DNA of 64,000 nt from Pseudomonas sp. Fl4BN1 (GCF_009908285.1 NZ_JAAARM010000002.1:248001-312000), one strand, 5' to 3'. Positions 1 to 9,757 are shown, numbered from the stretch's first letter. The notes: a model not told the origin generated them from the letters alone. Numbers and translations are program-made.

Positions 1-136
1 TCTCACTCAGAGCCTCGGGCTCGGCGCCCAGCGCATCATAGGCTCGAACCAGTTCGTGACGCTCCTGCAACCAGCGGTCGATCAGCAGATGCACTCCACC
101 CCAACGTTCCTGAGCATTCTGACAACTATCGAGCAT
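1..136 (-). CDS. algQ: Anti-RNA polymerase sigma 70 factor AlgQ/Rsd, N-terminal part only
   Basis: The reverse strand from 136 encodes the first 45 residues ([20 protein letters not shown] and on) of the AlgQ/Rsd family; the rest lies beyond the left edge. In Pseudomonas AlgQ binds the housekeeping sigma factor and indirectly supports alginate and siderophore gene expression. A stretch of about 200 bases without a gene separates it from dsbB upstream, so it probably has its own promoter. The family call rests on the N-terminus and on the neighbouring dsbB-hem-algR order. Confidence 0.85.
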   Translation of the reverse strand, partial: MLDSCQNAQERWGGVHLLIDRWLQERHELVRAYDALGAEPEALSE

Positions 137-342
137 GGTGATCTCTCTTCCCTTATGGGTCATGCCGCTTGCCCGCCGTCCCCCTTGAAGACTCTGGATC
201 CGGTCAGGCGCAACAGCATCGAGCAACATAATTCCAGTGACACGTGCGGGCCAGATTATGCCCGCTCGACAACAGCTTCAAGGTACGCAGGAGATAAAGT
301 TCATACAAGCGTTTAATCCGCCACCCTTCGCCAAATACTGAC

Positions 343-864
343 TCAGGGCAACGCCGTAGCCTGCCGAACGCTGCGCAACAGCCGCAGCAAACGGTAGCCA
401 CTGAAGATCAGCATGATCACGAAAAACAGCAGGCTCCATTCCGGGAGGCTCATGTCGAGCAGGGTCCAGGTGACCTCGGCGCAGTCCGACGTCCCCATGA
501 AGGTCAATTTCAGCGCTTGCCACCACGACAGGTTGCGCAACATGAAGGGCATGTCCGGCAGACAGGCCAAGAGTTGTTCGGAGGGGATATTCTGCAGCAG
601 CACATGGCGCCCGGCAGTAATCACTCCAAGCATGCCCAGCAACAGGTTGAGCGCCCAATAGACCGCTCGCCCCAAGCGACCCGGCCCCTGCACCAAGGCC
701 AGCAGATTTACGCCGCCGAACAACAACAGCAGCAAGCGCTGCATCCCCCACAGCGGGCAGGACTCCAGGCCACCACCGGATTGCAGGTTGAACGCCGCCC
801 ACGAGGCCAAGGCCCCCACCAGGAACACCAGGGAGAACAGCAAGCGGGAGCCGGCCAGCGACAT
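343..864 (-). CDS. dsbB: Disulfide bond formation protein B paralogue (DsbB/DsbH)
   Basis: This 173-residue inner membrane protein has four hydrophobic segments in the DsbB layout. DsbB reoxidises the periplasmic thiol oxidase DsbA and passes electrons to quinone. The start is taken at MSLAGSRLLF; the frame opens 20 codons earlier but without family similarity. The second periplasmic loop keeps both cysteines (LACLPDM and SDCAEV). The first loop reads ESCPLWG, so the usual Cys-X-X-Cys has Trp in place of the second Cys. In P. aeruginosa the gene between algQ and hemY is called dsbH. With one resolving Cys missing, activity may differ from a canonical DsbB, or this may be a specialised second copy. 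Confidence 0.85.
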   Translation of the reverse strand: MSLAGSRLLFSLVFLVGALASWAAFNLQSGGGLESCPLWGMQRLLLLLFGGVNLLALVQGPGRLGRAVYWALNLLLGMLGVITAGRHVLLQNIPSEQLLACLPDMPFMLRNLSWWQALKLTFMGTSDCAEVTWTLLDMSLPEWSLLFFVIMLIFSGYRLLRLLRSVRQATALP

Positions 865-982
865 GAGATATCCGTAACGGAAGAAACAGGCAGCCACGGT
901 AGAGAAAGCGCTCGCTCCTTTCAAGGAGCGCTATGCCGCAGATGATCGGCGACCGGCAACGGATGAGCCACGATTCCCGGAC

Positions 983-1016
983 AAAAAAGGCCGGAGCCTG
1001 AAACAGGCAACCGGCC
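983..1016 (-). terminator. Intrinsic terminator of the hem operon
   Basis: Read on the minus strand, a GC-rich stem (GGCCGG pairing with CCGGCC, containing an inner GCCTG/CAGGC hairpin) is followed by six T. It lies directly after the hemY stop codon, as expected for the end of hemCDXY. Confidence 0.8.
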
Positions 1017-1027
1017 CTGATGAAACA

Positions 1028-2266
1028 TCAGACCCGCGCCGGAACCGGCAACGGCGAAGCCAGCAGACGCTCGTCCAACAGCCCAAGACCTTCTTGGAAC
1101 AGTTGGTTGCTGCGTTCGGTATCTCCCAACTGTGCCAGCAGGCGGGCCAGTTCGGCACAGGCTTCGGGATTGCGCTGCAAGCGCAGGCTGCTTTCCAGAT
1201 AGTCCCGGGCCTTGCCCCACAAACTGTTCTGCAAGCACAAACGCCCCAAAGTCAGCAGCAGGCTCGGGTCGTCTGCATGTTCCTTCAGCCAGTGCTCGGC
1301 AGTTTGCAACTGGCGCGATGGATCGCTGCCACGCACCAGGCCGTAAAGCCGCGCCAGGTGACTCTCATACTTGCGCTTGAGGGCGGTGCGCAAGGCTTCT
1401 TCAGCCTCGGCCGAAGCCCCCAGTTGGCGCAGTTGCTCGGCATAGGCCAGCACCAGTTGCGGCTCTTGACGTTGCGCCGACGTCAGTTGCTGCCAGGCGC
1501 GATTGAGCGACTGCAAACCGGCGGCCTGATCCTCTTCGCGCCTCGCCGCCAGGATCAGGTTCTCACCCCAGGCCCTACGTTCCAGCTCCTGCAACTCACT
1601 GGCGGGCAGGGCCTTGTCCTTGCGCAGATCAGGCAGCAGGCGGATCAGGGCCGACCAGTCACCACGCTGCTGGTGCAGACGCTGCAGCTGGCGCAGTACC
1701 TGGACACTGTGAGGATGACGCTCATGCATCGCTTGCAGGGTGCTCAGCGCGCCGTCGGTATCGCCACGATCGGTCTGCAATTGGGCATGACTCAGGGCCA
1801 CTGCCAACTCGGCCTGCGGCTGGCGGGTCAGCGCTCGCTCCAACAGACGATCACACTCTTCATAGTGGCCCTGCTCATTGGCTGCCCGAGCCGCGCCTAG
1901 GTAGTACAGCAGTGGCTGGCGCTCAGCCTCGGCGGCGCGATGCAGGTGCTTTTGCGCGCTGGCCCATCGCCCTTCGGCGAGGTCCATCTGGCCTTGTTCA
2001 ATGGCGATCTGAACCCGACGGCTGCGATTGCGTCGCGACCAGGGATTGACCACTCCACCGGAAACCATCACCAGTTCGATCAGCAGCTTGATGCCCCAGA
2101 TCACCAGCCAGATCAGTGCCACCAAGGCCAGGGTTGCCCACAGACTCGATTCGTAGCGGAAGTTGCTATAGGCGATCAGCACGTACCCGGGATGCTCGGC
2201 GATGGCCAGTCCCAGCAGGCCGATGGCTGCAATGACCAGTAGAACAATCACATAGGCGCGCTTCAT
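1028..2266 (-). CDS. hemY: HemY, TPR-type haem biosynthesis-associated membrane protein
   Basis: A 412-residue protein with two N-terminal membrane segments (about residues 5-25 and 40-62) followed by a long helical region with tetratricopeptide character. This is the proteobacterial HemY family found at the end of hemCDXY operons; it is not the Gram-positive protoporphyrinogen oxidase of the same name. Its exact role in haem synthesis is not settled; the family is thought to act as a membrane scaffold. The start codon overlaps the hemX stop by 4 nt, indicating translational coupling, and a terminator follows the stop. Confidence 0.93.
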   Translation of the reverse strand: MKRAYVIVLLVIAAIGLLGLAIAEHPGYVLIAYSNFRYESSLWATLALVALIWLVIWGIKLLIELVMVSGGVVNPWSRRNRSRRVQIAIEQGQMDLAEGRWASAQKHLHRAAEAERQPLLYYLGAARAANEQGHYEECDRLLERALTRQPQAELAVALSHAQLQTDRGDTDGALSTLQAMHERHPHSVQVLRQLQRLHQQRGDWSALIRLLPDLRKDKALPASELQELERRAWGENLILAARREEDQAAGLQSLNRAWQQLTSAQRQEPQLVLAYAEQLRQLGASAEAEEALRTALKRKYESHLARLYGLVRGSDPSRQLQTAEHWLKEHADDPSLLLTLGRLCLQNSLWGKARDYLESSLRLQRNPEACAELARLLAQLGDTERSNQLFQEGLGLLDERLLASPLPVPARV

Positions 2267-3402
2267 GGGCTCGTCTCCTGGGCGCTGTTCGCCGCAGGCT
2301 TGGCCAGTGGTTTAACGGACTCTTCAGCGTTCAAGTTGCGCCGCTCAAGATAGGCCTGGACGGTGTTCAGGGTCTTCGCCAGGTCCGGAGTCACCACGGT
2401 CACTGGCTGCTTGCTCAACTCCGCCAGGCGCTCAAGCATGATCTTGCTTTGCGGATTGTCCTGATTGAAGTTGCCGACCAGCACATCGCGGGCTTCCGTC
2501 AGCGCCTGGGTATAGACCGCCGCCTGGCCGTTCAGCGCCGCCCACTGCGCCTGCTCCAGAGCCAGGCTCAAGGCCAGGCGCACCTGGGTCAGGCCCTGGC
2601 CGGCCAGCAGCGGACGAATGTTCTTGTCGGCATTGAAGTCGATACGGAAGTAGCGGGAGATCTGATCCCACCATTGCGCCCAGCGGCTGGCGCCGTCGCC
2701 ATCGGCGGTCAACCCCAGTAATGACTCGCCGCGATCCTTGTACTCCGGAGCCACGGCACTGAGTTCGAGCACCTGATCACGCAAGGCGCCCAATTGCAGG
2801 AACAGGCCGGTGCGATCCGGCTGCTCAGTACTGCGCAGGGCTGCAAGGCTCTTGGCCAACTGCTCGCGGGCAGCGAATGAGCCCGGATCGTTCTGCTCTC
2901 GCAGTATATCGTCGGCCCCCTGGACCAGAGCCTGGGCACTGCTGATGTCCTGCAACGCGGACAACCGCAGGCTGGCCAGGCGCAGCAGGTGCTCGGCCTC
3001 GGCCAGGCGCCAGTCCTTGCGGCTAGCACCAAGCACGGTTTCCAGACGCTGGTTCAGGCGCTGCTGATCACTTTGCAACTGGGCTACCAGGCGCCGCCGG
3101 TCTTCCAGCTCATCGGCCGCTGGCAGTAGCTGAAGACGCTCGCTCAGGCGTTGTTCACTGAGCTTGAAACTCTGCGCCTGGTCTCCCAACGCCTGCAACT
3201 GACTCAGTTGCTGCTGGTGATTGGCTTGCAGGTTACGCACCTGCCAGATTCCCCAGCCGCCGGCAGCGACGCCCGCTGCTCCGAGCATCAGGGCCAGAAT
3301 CGCCAAACCGTTGCCACGACGTTCAACGGTTGGGGTCGTGGGTTCAGTCGGTGTTTTGGGCTCCGGCTGAACTTCATCTTTAGGCAAGGCTGTTTCGCTC
3401 AC
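2263..3402 (-). CDS. hemX: HemX, uroporphyrinogen-III C-methyltransferase-family membrane protein
   Basis: A 379-residue bitopic protein: charged, Pro/Thr-rich N-terminus, one membrane segment at about residues 33-50, then a long coiled-coil and helical periplasmic part. It belongs to the HemX family encoded between hemD and hemY. The label C-methyltransferase is inherited from old annotation; no SAM-binding methyltransferase motif is visible. It begins 16 bp after the hemD stop and overlaps hemY by 4 nt, so it is one transcription unit with both. Confidence 0.92.
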   Translation of the reverse strand: MSETALPKDEVQPEPKTPTEPTTPTVERRGNGLAILALMLGAAGVAAGGWGIWQVRNLQANHQQQLSQLQALGDQAQSFKLSEQRLSERLQLLPAADELEDRRRLVAQLQSDQQRLNQRLETVLGASRKDWRLAEAEHLLRLASLRLSALQDISSAQALVQGADDILREQNDPGSFAAREQLAKSLAALRSTEQPDRTGLFLQLGALRDQVLELSAVAPEYKDRGESLLGLTADGDGASRWAQWWDQISRYFRIDFNADKNIRPLLAGQGLTQVRLALSLALEQAQWAALNGQAAVYTQALTEARDVLVGNFNQDNPQSKIMLERLAELSKQPVTVVTPDLAKTLNTVQAYLERRNLNAEESVKPLAKPAANSAQETSP

Positions 3403-3418
3403 GTATCCATCCTTTGCG

Positions 3419-4186
3419 TTAGAGAACGGGCACGGGGTGCTCCCGTAACGCCGTTAGCAAAGCCGCGGCACTGGCGCCACGACAATCCACAACTTTTTCC
3501 GCCCCGGCGGCACGTGCCATATCGGCGACCCGGGGGCTTGGAACAAACAACGGTATCTTCGCCAGGTGCGACCAGGCCGGGCCGGCCAACTGCCGCAAGT
3601 GGCTGAAACCCTGCCCACTGCTGACCACCAGCCCGTTCAAGCGTTCCACTTGAATCCGCTGTTGCAGCGCATCCTCGGCGTAGTGCGGCAAGCAACGGCG
3701 ATAGAGTTCCAGATAATCGACACTAGCACCTTGGTCGCGCAAACGCTCAGAGAGCAGTTCGCGACCGCCCTCCCCGCGCACGATCAGCACCCGCGGATCA
3801 GGCCGGCGGATAGCCTCGCGCAACTGGGCAAGTGCAAGCAAGGCTTCACTATCATCACCCAGCTGTGGGTAGAACACTCGCAGACCGGCATCCGCAAGAA
3901 TCTGTCCGGTGGCAGCGCCCACGGCGAACCAACTCTGGCTCGGCGGCTGTGGCCAGAACTGTCGCAGCAGTTTCAGGCCCAGGTGCGCCGCAGGCTTGCT
4001 GACCACTATTACCGCGCAATAACGATCCAGCTCGAGCAAGGTCGCCCGCTGCGAATCGGTAACGGGCAAGGCTTGAATATCCAGCAATGGCAGGCTGCTG
4101 CTGAAGATCCCGGACTCGGCCAGAGTCGCTGCCAGTGCAGCGCAATCCTCGGCCGGCCGGGTCAGCAGCAAGCGCCAGCCAGTCAC
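3419..4186 (-). CDS. hemD: Uroporphyrinogen-III synthase
   Basis: A 255-residue cytoplasmic enzyme that closes hydroxymethylbilane with D-ring inversion to uroporphyrinogen III. The N-terminus [14 protein letters not shown] and the low-conservation two-lobe pattern are typical of HemD, and the length matches the family. The start overlaps the hemC stop by 4 nt. Position between hemC and hemX makes the call secure although the family itself is poorly conserved. Confidence 0.93.
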   Translation of the reverse strand: MTGWRLLLTRPAEDCAALAATLAESGIFSSSLPLLDIQALPVTDSQRATLLELDRYCAVIVVSKPAAHLGLKLLRQFWPQPPSQSWFAVGAATGQILADAGLRVFYPQLGDDSEALLALAQLREAIRRPDPRVLIVRGEGGRELLSERLRDQGASVDYLELYRRCLPHYAEDALQQRIQVERLNGLVVSSGQGFSHLRQLAGPAWSHLAKIPLFVPSPRVADMARAAGAEKVVDCRGASAAALLTALREHPVPVL

Positions 4187-5124
4187 TCTCCGTCCGCCTC
4201 ACCGTAGACCGCACGCAGAATGTCATTGGCACCCTGCGCCAGCAGATCATCCGCTACTTGCACCCCCAACTCCGCGGCGGATGCTCGCGGGCCTCGAGCC
4301 TCGGCGCAGAGCAGCAGGCCGCCACTCGGCTCGCCCACCAGGCCACGCAGCCAGATCTGCTCGCCTTCCAACACTGCGTAGCAGGCAATCGGCACCTGGC
4401 AGCCACCATTCAAATGCTTGTTCAACGCGCGCTCGGCGGTTACCCGGCTGGCGGTGTCAGCATGGTGCAAAGGTGCCAGCAGCGCGTGAATTTCGCTGTC
4501 GACGCTGCGGCATTCGATGCCAACCGCACCCTGGCCACCAGCCGGCAGGCTGTCGTCGACACTGATGGAGGAACTGATGCGTTCTTCGAAACCCAGGCGG
4601 ATCAGGCCGGCGGCCGCCAGGATGATCGCGTCGTACTCGCCAGCGTCCAGCTTGGCCAGGCGGGTATTGACGTTACCTCGCAGAAAACGGATCTGCAGGT
4701 CAGGACGGCGAGTCAGCAACTGAGCCTGACGGCGCAGGCTGGATGTACCTACCACGCTGCCCTCCGGCAATTGCTCAAGGCTGGCGTAGGTATTGGAGAC
4801 AAAGGCGTCACGCGGATCTTCGCGTTCACAGATGCAGAACAACCCCAAGCCTTCGGGGAAGTCCATAGGCACATCCTTCATCGAGTGCACGGCGATATCG
4901 GCCTGATTTTCCAGCAACGCGGTTTCCAGCTCTTTGACGAACAGGCCCTTGCCGCCGATTTTCGACAAAGGCGAGTCGAGCAATTTGTCGCCGCGGCTGA
5001 CCATGGGCACCAGGGTCACGATAAGGCCCGGGTGGGCCTCTTGCAGACGGGCTTTGACGTATTCGGCCTGCCACAAGGCCAGAGCACTTTTGCGGGTAGC
5101 GATGCGGATTTCGCGAGAGGACAT
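4183..5124 (-). CDS. hemC: Porphobilinogen deaminase (hydroxymethylbilane synthase)
   Basis: A 313-residue enzyme that polymerises four porphobilinogens. The start motif [16 protein letters not shown], the KDVPMDFP segment and Cys242 in GGCQVPIA, the attachment site of the dipyrromethane cofactor, are all present. It is the first gene of hemCDXY, 126 bp downstream of algR on the same strand. In P. aeruginosa algR and hemC are neighbours in the same orientation. Confidence 0.97.
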   Translation of the reverse strand: MSSREIRIATRKSALALWQAEYVKARLQEAHPGLIVTLVPMVSRGDKLLDSPLSKIGGKGLFVKELETALLENQADIAVHSMKDVPMDFPEGLGLFCICEREDPRDAFVSNTYASLEQLPEGSVVGTSSLRRQAQLLTRRPDLQIRFLRGNVNTRLAKLDAGEYDAIILAAAGLIRLGFEERISSSISVDDSLPAGGQGAVGIECRSVDSEIHALLAPLHHADTASRVTAERALNKHLNGGCQVPIACYAVLEGEQIWLRGLVGEPSGGLLLCAEARGPRASAAELGVQVADDLLAQGANDILRAVYGEADGE

Positions 5125-5250
5125 GGATCAATCCGTACTGAATAGATACGGCAGATAATAACAGCTCAGCCAAAGCAGCTTTGACTTGTATCAGAAACGC
5201 GGCAGCCTCCCGACACCAGGCTGCATGTTTTGCGCGCCTGAAATCCCGAC

Positions 5251-5997
5251 TTAAAGCTGTTGCATCATCTTGCGCACGCCCGCTACATGCCGCCGGCTGA
5301 CAATCAGCGCATCGCCATTGAGCCCCTTGAGGTACAACTGGAAATGCCCCAGCGGCGTACGCTGCAAGCGCTCGATACGCTCGCGAGCCACCAGCGCATT
5401 GCGATGGATACGCACAAAGCGCTCGCCAAACTCATCCTCCAAGGCCTTCAAGGGTTCATCCAGAAGCACTTCACCACCCTCGTGACGCAAGGTCACGTAC
5501 TTGTGGTCGGCAATGAAATACACCACCTGAGCCAGGGGAATCAGCTCGATGCCTTTGCGGGTACGGGCACTGATGTGGCTACGTGGGCCGTTGCCACTCT
5601 CCGCAGCTGGCCGGGTCAGGGCCGCCAGTTGCACCCGATTGGGCCTCTCGGCCTTTTTCAGCGCTTCCAGCAGCAGTTCGGGGCGCACAGGCTTGACCAG
5701 ATGGCCAACGCCACTGTCATTGAAAGCCTCAAGGGGGAATTCGTCCGGAGCCGCGCAAAACACCAGCGCCGGAGGCGTCTCGCGCTCGCACAGCTTGCCG
5801 GCGACTTGCAGGCCGTCCAGCCCGGGCATGCGGACATCGAGCAAGACGATATCCGGCTTCAGGCTGTCGATCAGGCTCAGTGCCTCTTCGCCATTGGTGG
5901 CGCTGGGCTCCAGGACACTGTATCCCTCAAGCTCACTGACCATTCGGCTCAGGCGCTCGCGGGCTAGGGGTTCGTCATCAACGATCAGGACATTCAT
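5251..5997 (-). CDS. algR: LytTR-type response regulator AlgR
   Basis: A 248-residue regulator, the same length as P. aeruginosa AlgR. The receiver domain (1-120) has Asp7/Asp8, the phosphorylation site Asp54 in IVLLDVRMPG, and a KPVRP loop; the C-terminal LytTR DNA-binding domain (about 140-245) contains FVRIHRNALVA. I chose the start MNVLIVDDEP; an upstream in-frame extension belongs to the algZ remnant. AlgR controls alginate, twitching and rhamnolipid genes in P. aeruginosa. Its ATG overlaps the stop codon of the degenerate algZ frame (ATGA). Here the cognate sensor gene is broken, so AlgR may act unphosphorylated or through another donor. Confidence 0.95.
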   Translation of the reverse strand: MNVLIVDDEPLARERLSRMVSELEGYSVLEPSATNGEEALSLIDSLKPDIVLLDVRMPGLDGLQVAGKLCERETPPALVFCAAPDEFPLEAFNDSGVGHLVKPVRPELLLEALKKAERPNRVQLAALTRPAAESGNGPRSHISARTRKGIELIPLAQVVYFIADHKYVTLRHEGGEVLLDEPLKALEDEFGERFVRIHRNALVARERIERLQRTPLGHFQLYLKGLNGDALIVSRRHVAGVRKMMQQL

Positions 5998-6383
5998 ATT
6001 GCGCTGGATTCCTGCGTGAGTCTCGCACAAGGATAGCGTAGACAGGTGGAGTGACGTCCGTCACGGCGATCCACGCTAAGACTAGTGCGAAGGCCAAAAA
6101 GTGCCGCAAGTCGGGCACCAATATTTACCCGTACCTGCCCGATACCGCCCAGGGTCAGTGGATGCGCGACGACGTCGCAGGGAATGCTGATCTTCAACAC
6201 AAAGCCCCCCTCGTTACTGTGGTCGGCGTCCACCCTGCCTGCACCCGCCTCGTTTGGTGGACGGATTACCTGGACCTGCGCGGTGTGAACTCGGTGGACG
6301 GCCCACTGCGAACACGCGAGGGGTGTTACGCAATTGTGCCCGTCCTCCTGTCCAACTGTAGACGGTTGCCAAGACGATATTGC
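5994..6383 (-). pseudogene. algZ: Remnant of sensor kinase gene algZ/fimS (3' end only)
   Basis: An open frame of 129 codons without a plausible start ends in TGA overlapping the algR ATG. Its C-terminus, read as ARLAALFG, SLSVDRRDGRH and YPCARLTQES, looks like the end of the AlgZ ATPase domain, and GGFVLKISIP followed by GGIGQVRVNIGARL resembles a decayed NP...GNGIGLxNIRARL segment. A stop lies just upstream and only about 240 bp remain before argH, whereas intact algZ is about 1.1 kb. I infer an internal deletion plus point decay. The call rests on position and remembered family similarity, not on an alignment. Confidence 0.65.
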
Positions 6384-6622
6384 TCAATCGATAAATATCG
6401 TTTGATCGATATCACCTTCAGCACTCACGGCGCTCCCTCCCCTGGTGCGCTTTCGAAAGTACTGGCTGCAGTCTCTGCGCCCCCGAGGCTGGCGACAAGC
6501 CATACAGAGGCCGCCCGGAGAAAAAAAGCTGCCGACCAGTGCCAGCGACAGCCCGGGCAACCCTGTTATTATCGGCGCCTGTTTTTCACGCCATCTTCCT
6601 TCAGCAGATCACGAGCGAATTC
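6384..6622. other. Intergenic segment upstream of argH with repeated ATCGAT hexamers
   Basis: Non-coding stretch between the algZ remnant and argH. It holds two ATCGAT hexamers 18 bp apart (6387 and 6405) flanking an AT-rich core with ATATCG, and a poly-A stretch near 6521. It may carry the argH promoter; no convincing -10/-35 pair was identified. Confidence 0.4.
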
Positions 6623-8017
6623 ATGAGCACTGACAAGACCAATCAGTCCTGGGGCGGCCGCTTCAGTGAACCCGTCGACGCCTTCGTCGCCCGCTTCACC
6701 GCCTCTGTCACTTTCGACCAGCGCCTGTATCGCCACGACATCATGGGCTCCATTGCCCACGCCACAATGTTGGCCAAGGTCGGGGTGCTCACCGACGCCG
6801 AGCGCGACAGCATCGTCGATGGCCTGAAGACCATCCAGGGCGAGATCGAGGCCGGCAGCTTCGACTGGCGCGTGGACCTCGAAGACGTGCACATGAACAT
6901 CGAAGCGCGCCTGACCGACCGCATCGGCGTCACCGGCAAGAAACTGCACACCGGCCGTAGCCGGAACGACCAGGTGGCCACCGACATCCGCCTGTGGCTG
7001 CGCGACGAGATCGACCTGATCCTCGGGGAAATCACCCGCCTGCAGAAAGGCCTGCTGGAATTGGCCGAACGCGAAGCCGAAAGCATCATGCCAGGCTTCA
7101 CCCACCTGCAGACTGCACAACCCGTGACTTTCGGGCATCACATGCTGGCCTGGTTCGAAATGCTCAGCCGTGACTACGAACGCCTGGTGGACTGCCGTAA
7201 GCGTACCAATCGCATGCCTCTGGGCAGTGCTGCACTGGCCGGTACCACCTACCCGATCGACCGCGAACTGACCTGCCAGCTGCTGGGCTTCGAAGCCGTC
7301 GGTGGCAACTCCCTTGACAGCGTTTCCGACCGTGACTTCGCCATCGAATTCTGCGCTGCCGCCAGCGTAGCGATGATGCACCTGTCGCGCTTCTCCGAAG
7401 AGCTGGTGCTATGGACCAGCGCGCAATTCCAGTTCATCGACCTCCCGGACCGCTTCTGCACCGGCAGCTCGATCATGCCGCAAAAGAAAAACCCCGACGT
7501 ACCTGAACTGGTGCGGGGCAAGAGCGGCCGGGTATTTGGCGCACTGATGGGCCTGCTGACCCTGATGAAAGGCCAGCCCCTGGCCTACAACAAGGACAAC
7601 CAGGAGGACAAGGAACCGCTGTTCGACGCCGCCGACACCCTGCGCGACTCACTGCGGGCCTTCGCCGACATGATCCCGGCCATCAAGCCCAAGCACGCCA
7701 TCATGCGTGAAGCGGCCCTGCGCGGCTTCTCCACCGCCACGGACCTGGCGGACTATCTGGTGCGCCGCGGCTTGCCGTTCCGTGATTGCCACGAAATCGT
7801 CGGTCACGCGGTGAAGTACGGCGTCGAGACCGGCAAGGATCTGGCGGAAATGAGCCTGGAAGAACTGCGCAAGTTCAGCGACCAGATCGAGCAGGACGTG
7901 TTTGCCGTGCTGACCCTGGAAGGCTCGGTGAATGCCCGTAACCACATCGGCGGTACCGCGCCGGTCCAAGTCCGAGCCGCCGTAGCTCGCGGCCAGGCAC
8001 TGCTGGCCAACCGCTAA
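6623..8017 (+). CDS. argH: Argininosuccinate lyase
   Basis: A 464-residue cytoplasmic enzyme that splits argininosuccinate into arginine and fumarate, the last step of arginine synthesis. The fumarase/aspartase-superfamily signature [12 protein letters not shown] starts at residue 281, with the catalytic-loop Ser282/Ser283; the THLQTAQP segment is also present. I start at [14 protein letters not shown]; the frame opens 28 codons earlier without family similarity. It is divergent from the algZ remnant and algR, as in other pseudomonads, and is followed by a long hairpin. Confidence 0.97.
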   Translation: MSTDKTNQSWGGRFSEPVDAFVARFTASVTFDQRLYRHDIMGSIAHATMLAKVGVLTDAERDSIVDGLKTIQGEIEAGSFDWRVDLEDVHMNIEARLTDRIGVTGKKLHTGRSRNDQVATDIRLWLRDEIDLILGEITRLQKGLLELAEREAESIMPGFTHLQTAQPVTFGHHMLAWFEMLSRDYERLVDCRKRTNRMPLGSAALAGTTYPIDRELTCQLLGFEAVGGNSLDSVSDRDFAIEFCAAASVAMMHLSRFSEELVLWTSAQFQFIDLPDRFCTGSSIMPQKKNPDVPELVRGKSGRVFGALMGLLTLMKGQPLAYNKDNQEDKEPLFDAADTLRDSLRAFADMIPAIKPKHAIMREAALRGFSTATDLADYLVRRGLPFRDCHEIVGHAVKYGVETGKDLAEMSLEELRKFSDQIEQDVFAVLTLEGSVNARNHIGGTAPVQVRAAVARGQALLANR

Positions 8018-8026
8018 GCCCCTGTC

Positions 8027-8070
8027 GAGCCCGTCCGTTCCGGCAACCCTCAGCCGGCGCGAACGGGCTC
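8027..8070 (+). terminator. Hairpin after argH, possible terminator
   Basis: GAGCCCGT at 8027 pairs with ACGGGCTC ending at 8070, with further pairing inside. It sits between the convergent argH and glutathione transferase genes. No T tract follows, so termination is inferred from position and stem strength only. Confidence 0.45.
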
Positions 8071-8081
8071 TTGGCCAAGCG

Positions 8082-8729
8082 CTATCGCCCTGACCTTCTG
8101 GCTGCAATCAACGTCGCCTTGTCAGCGGCAATGCGCCTCGCGCTGGGCGTCTGCTCCAGGCGTTCCAACAAGGCTTTCGCCTCCGGCATTTCGGCCAGGA
8201 AATCGATCCCGAACAACTTGTTCCCGACCACCAGGGCCAGGCTCACGCTGTATTGGAAATACAGATCCGCCACACTCAGACTGCTGCCCGCCACATAAGG
8301 CTCGAACCTGGCATGCCGGCGCAACGCGGCAAAGCCTTGCAGCAACTCGATCCCGGCCTTTTCCTTGATCGCCTCGGGCACCGTCACCCCGAAAAACACC
8401 TCGGGAAAACAGGCCCGGGCCGGCAGTTCGATGTACAGCTCGATCTCCTTGGCCAGCGCCAGTACCTGGGCACGCTCGAAGGCGTTCGCTGGCAGCAGCG
8501 CCGGCTCAGGCTGGACCTGTTCCAGGTAGTCAAGAATCACACTGGTTTCACTGATGAAGCCCTGCTCCACCTCAAGCACCGGTACCTTGCCCCGCGGGCT
8601 GATGGCCAATGCCTCAGGGCTTTGACCGGCATAAAACAGTACCTCTTCGAAGGGCAACCCCTTCTCCAGCAAGGCCAGCTTGACCATGTTGTAGTAGTTG
8701 CTGATGGAGAACCCATAAAGCTTGAACAT
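8082..8729 (-). CDS. Glutathione S-transferase family protein
   Basis: A 215-residue protein with the two-domain GST layout: an N-terminal thioredoxin-like domain (1-80: MFKLYGFSISNYYNMVKLAL, then KVPVLEVE with the cis-proline of the glutathione site and ETSVILDYL) and a helical C-terminal domain with SVADLYFQYS. The start at MFKLYGF fits the family; the open frame extends 59 codons further without similarity. Substrate unknown. It is convergent with argH and stands alone. Confidence 0.9.
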   Translation of the reverse strand: MFKLYGFSISNYYNMVKLALLEKGLPFEEVLFYAGQSPEALAISPRGKVPVLEVEQGFISETSVILDYLEQVQPEPALLPANAFERAQVLALAKEIELYIELPARACFPEVFFGVTVPEAIKEKAGIELLQGFAALRRHARFEPYVAGSSLSVADLYFQYSVSLALVVGNKLFGIDFLAEMPEAKALLERLEQTPSARRIAADKATLIAARRSGR

Positions 8730-8854
8730 CCCATAGCCTCCAGGCCGTGCAAGGGGTTGGCAGGACTTTTTATAGAGGGTTAATCCCACTCTGGCCAGCA
8801 GCATCCCGTCGTTGAATACGAGTAAACTGGCGACCTTTCCTTGAGGAGCCTGCC

Positions 8855-9139
8855 ATGAGCGAGCCAACCGATATCGACACCGACGAAGAAGAGTTCGCCG
8901 AAACAACCCTGGTCGAAGCCATCGAAAACCAGATCGAAAGCGACAACCCGCCGGCGGCCAAGGCCACGTTCAACAAGTTGACCCTTGTAGGCTACGAGCG
9001 GGAGGAAATTCTCAATCTGATGGCCCATGTCCTGGCGATCGAGATTGATGCGATTCTCGAGCAAGACCGCGCCTTCGATACTCAATGGTACGAAGCCGCA
9101 CTGCGCGCCCTGCCGGAACTGCCTCCCGAGAAGCCGTGA
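8855..9139 (+). CDS. Conserved small acidic protein, function unknown
   Basis: A 94-residue, strongly acidic cytoplasmic protein with no signal peptide or membrane segment. The N-terminal third is Asp/Glu-rich (MSEPTDIDTDEEEFAE); the rest predicts as helices around GYEREEILNLMAHVLAIEID. A clear ribosome site (GAGG) precedes the ATG. I do not recognise a named family. The following intergenic region has an inverted repeat (TGCCGG near 9149 with CCGGCA near 9181) that could end its transcript. Confidence 0.75.
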   Translation: MSEPTDIDTDEEEFAETTLVEAIENQIESDNPPAAKATFNKLTLVGYEREEILNLMAHVLAIEIDAILEQDRAFDTQWYEAALRALPELPPEKP

Positions 9140-9344
9140 GCCAGCACTGCCGGAGCGCTGCGCACAGCAACGTTCCGGCACTCGGTACAGCCTAGCGCTT
9201 GTGCCGTGACTACACTGCAACCACCCTGCGGCCAAACACCGCTGGCCCAGGGTGTAAAAGTACTCAGCGAACGCTGGACACGCCGCCTTTCTGCGGTCAC
9301 CTTAAGAACGCTGACCTCTAATTCCTAGAAAGTCTGGAGTCCTT

Positions 9345-9590
9345 ATGTCGTATACCCCTGAGTTGGTTGCCGAACTGGAAATCCTTGCGCTCTTCAACCT
9401 GGACAACTCCCAGGAAGGCCTGAAAATCCATCAGACCGCTGCCCCTTCTGCCATCGCCGCCGCCCAACGCCTGTTTGCCAAAGAGCTCATTACCCTGCCC
9501 GATGGGGGCTACCTGACCAGCCTTGGCCGGGATGCCGCCGAGCATGCACAAGGTTTGCTGACCATCCTGAGTGTCAAAGAAACCGCCTGA
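9345..9590 (+). CDS. TIGR02647 family small protein
   Basis: An 81-residue protein with a winged-helix-like pattern: PELVAELEILALFNLD, IAAAQRLFAKELIT and PDGGYLTSLGRDAAEHAQ. The sequence fits the small gammaproteobacterial family I know as TIGR02647, predicted to bind DNA but not characterised. It has its own ribosome site (GGAG near 9335) and stands alone upstream of cyaA. Confidence 0.8.
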   Translation: MSYTPELVAELEILALFNLDNSQEGLKIHQTAAPSAIAAAQRLFAKELITLPDGGYLTSLGRDAAEHAQGLLTILSVKETA

Positions 9591-9757
9591 ATACTGTTCC
9601 TCGGCCTGCGGGGTTCCCGTCTGTCGGATTCCGTAGGCACTCTTCCGCCAATACGCTAAAAATCTGGCGTCAAAAATAAAATCAGTTCAAGGCTTGGCCT
9701 TGTCTGGCGGTAAACTGCTGCCGTCCTCAAAACCGCCACGTTCGAGCTCAGCTTGAG

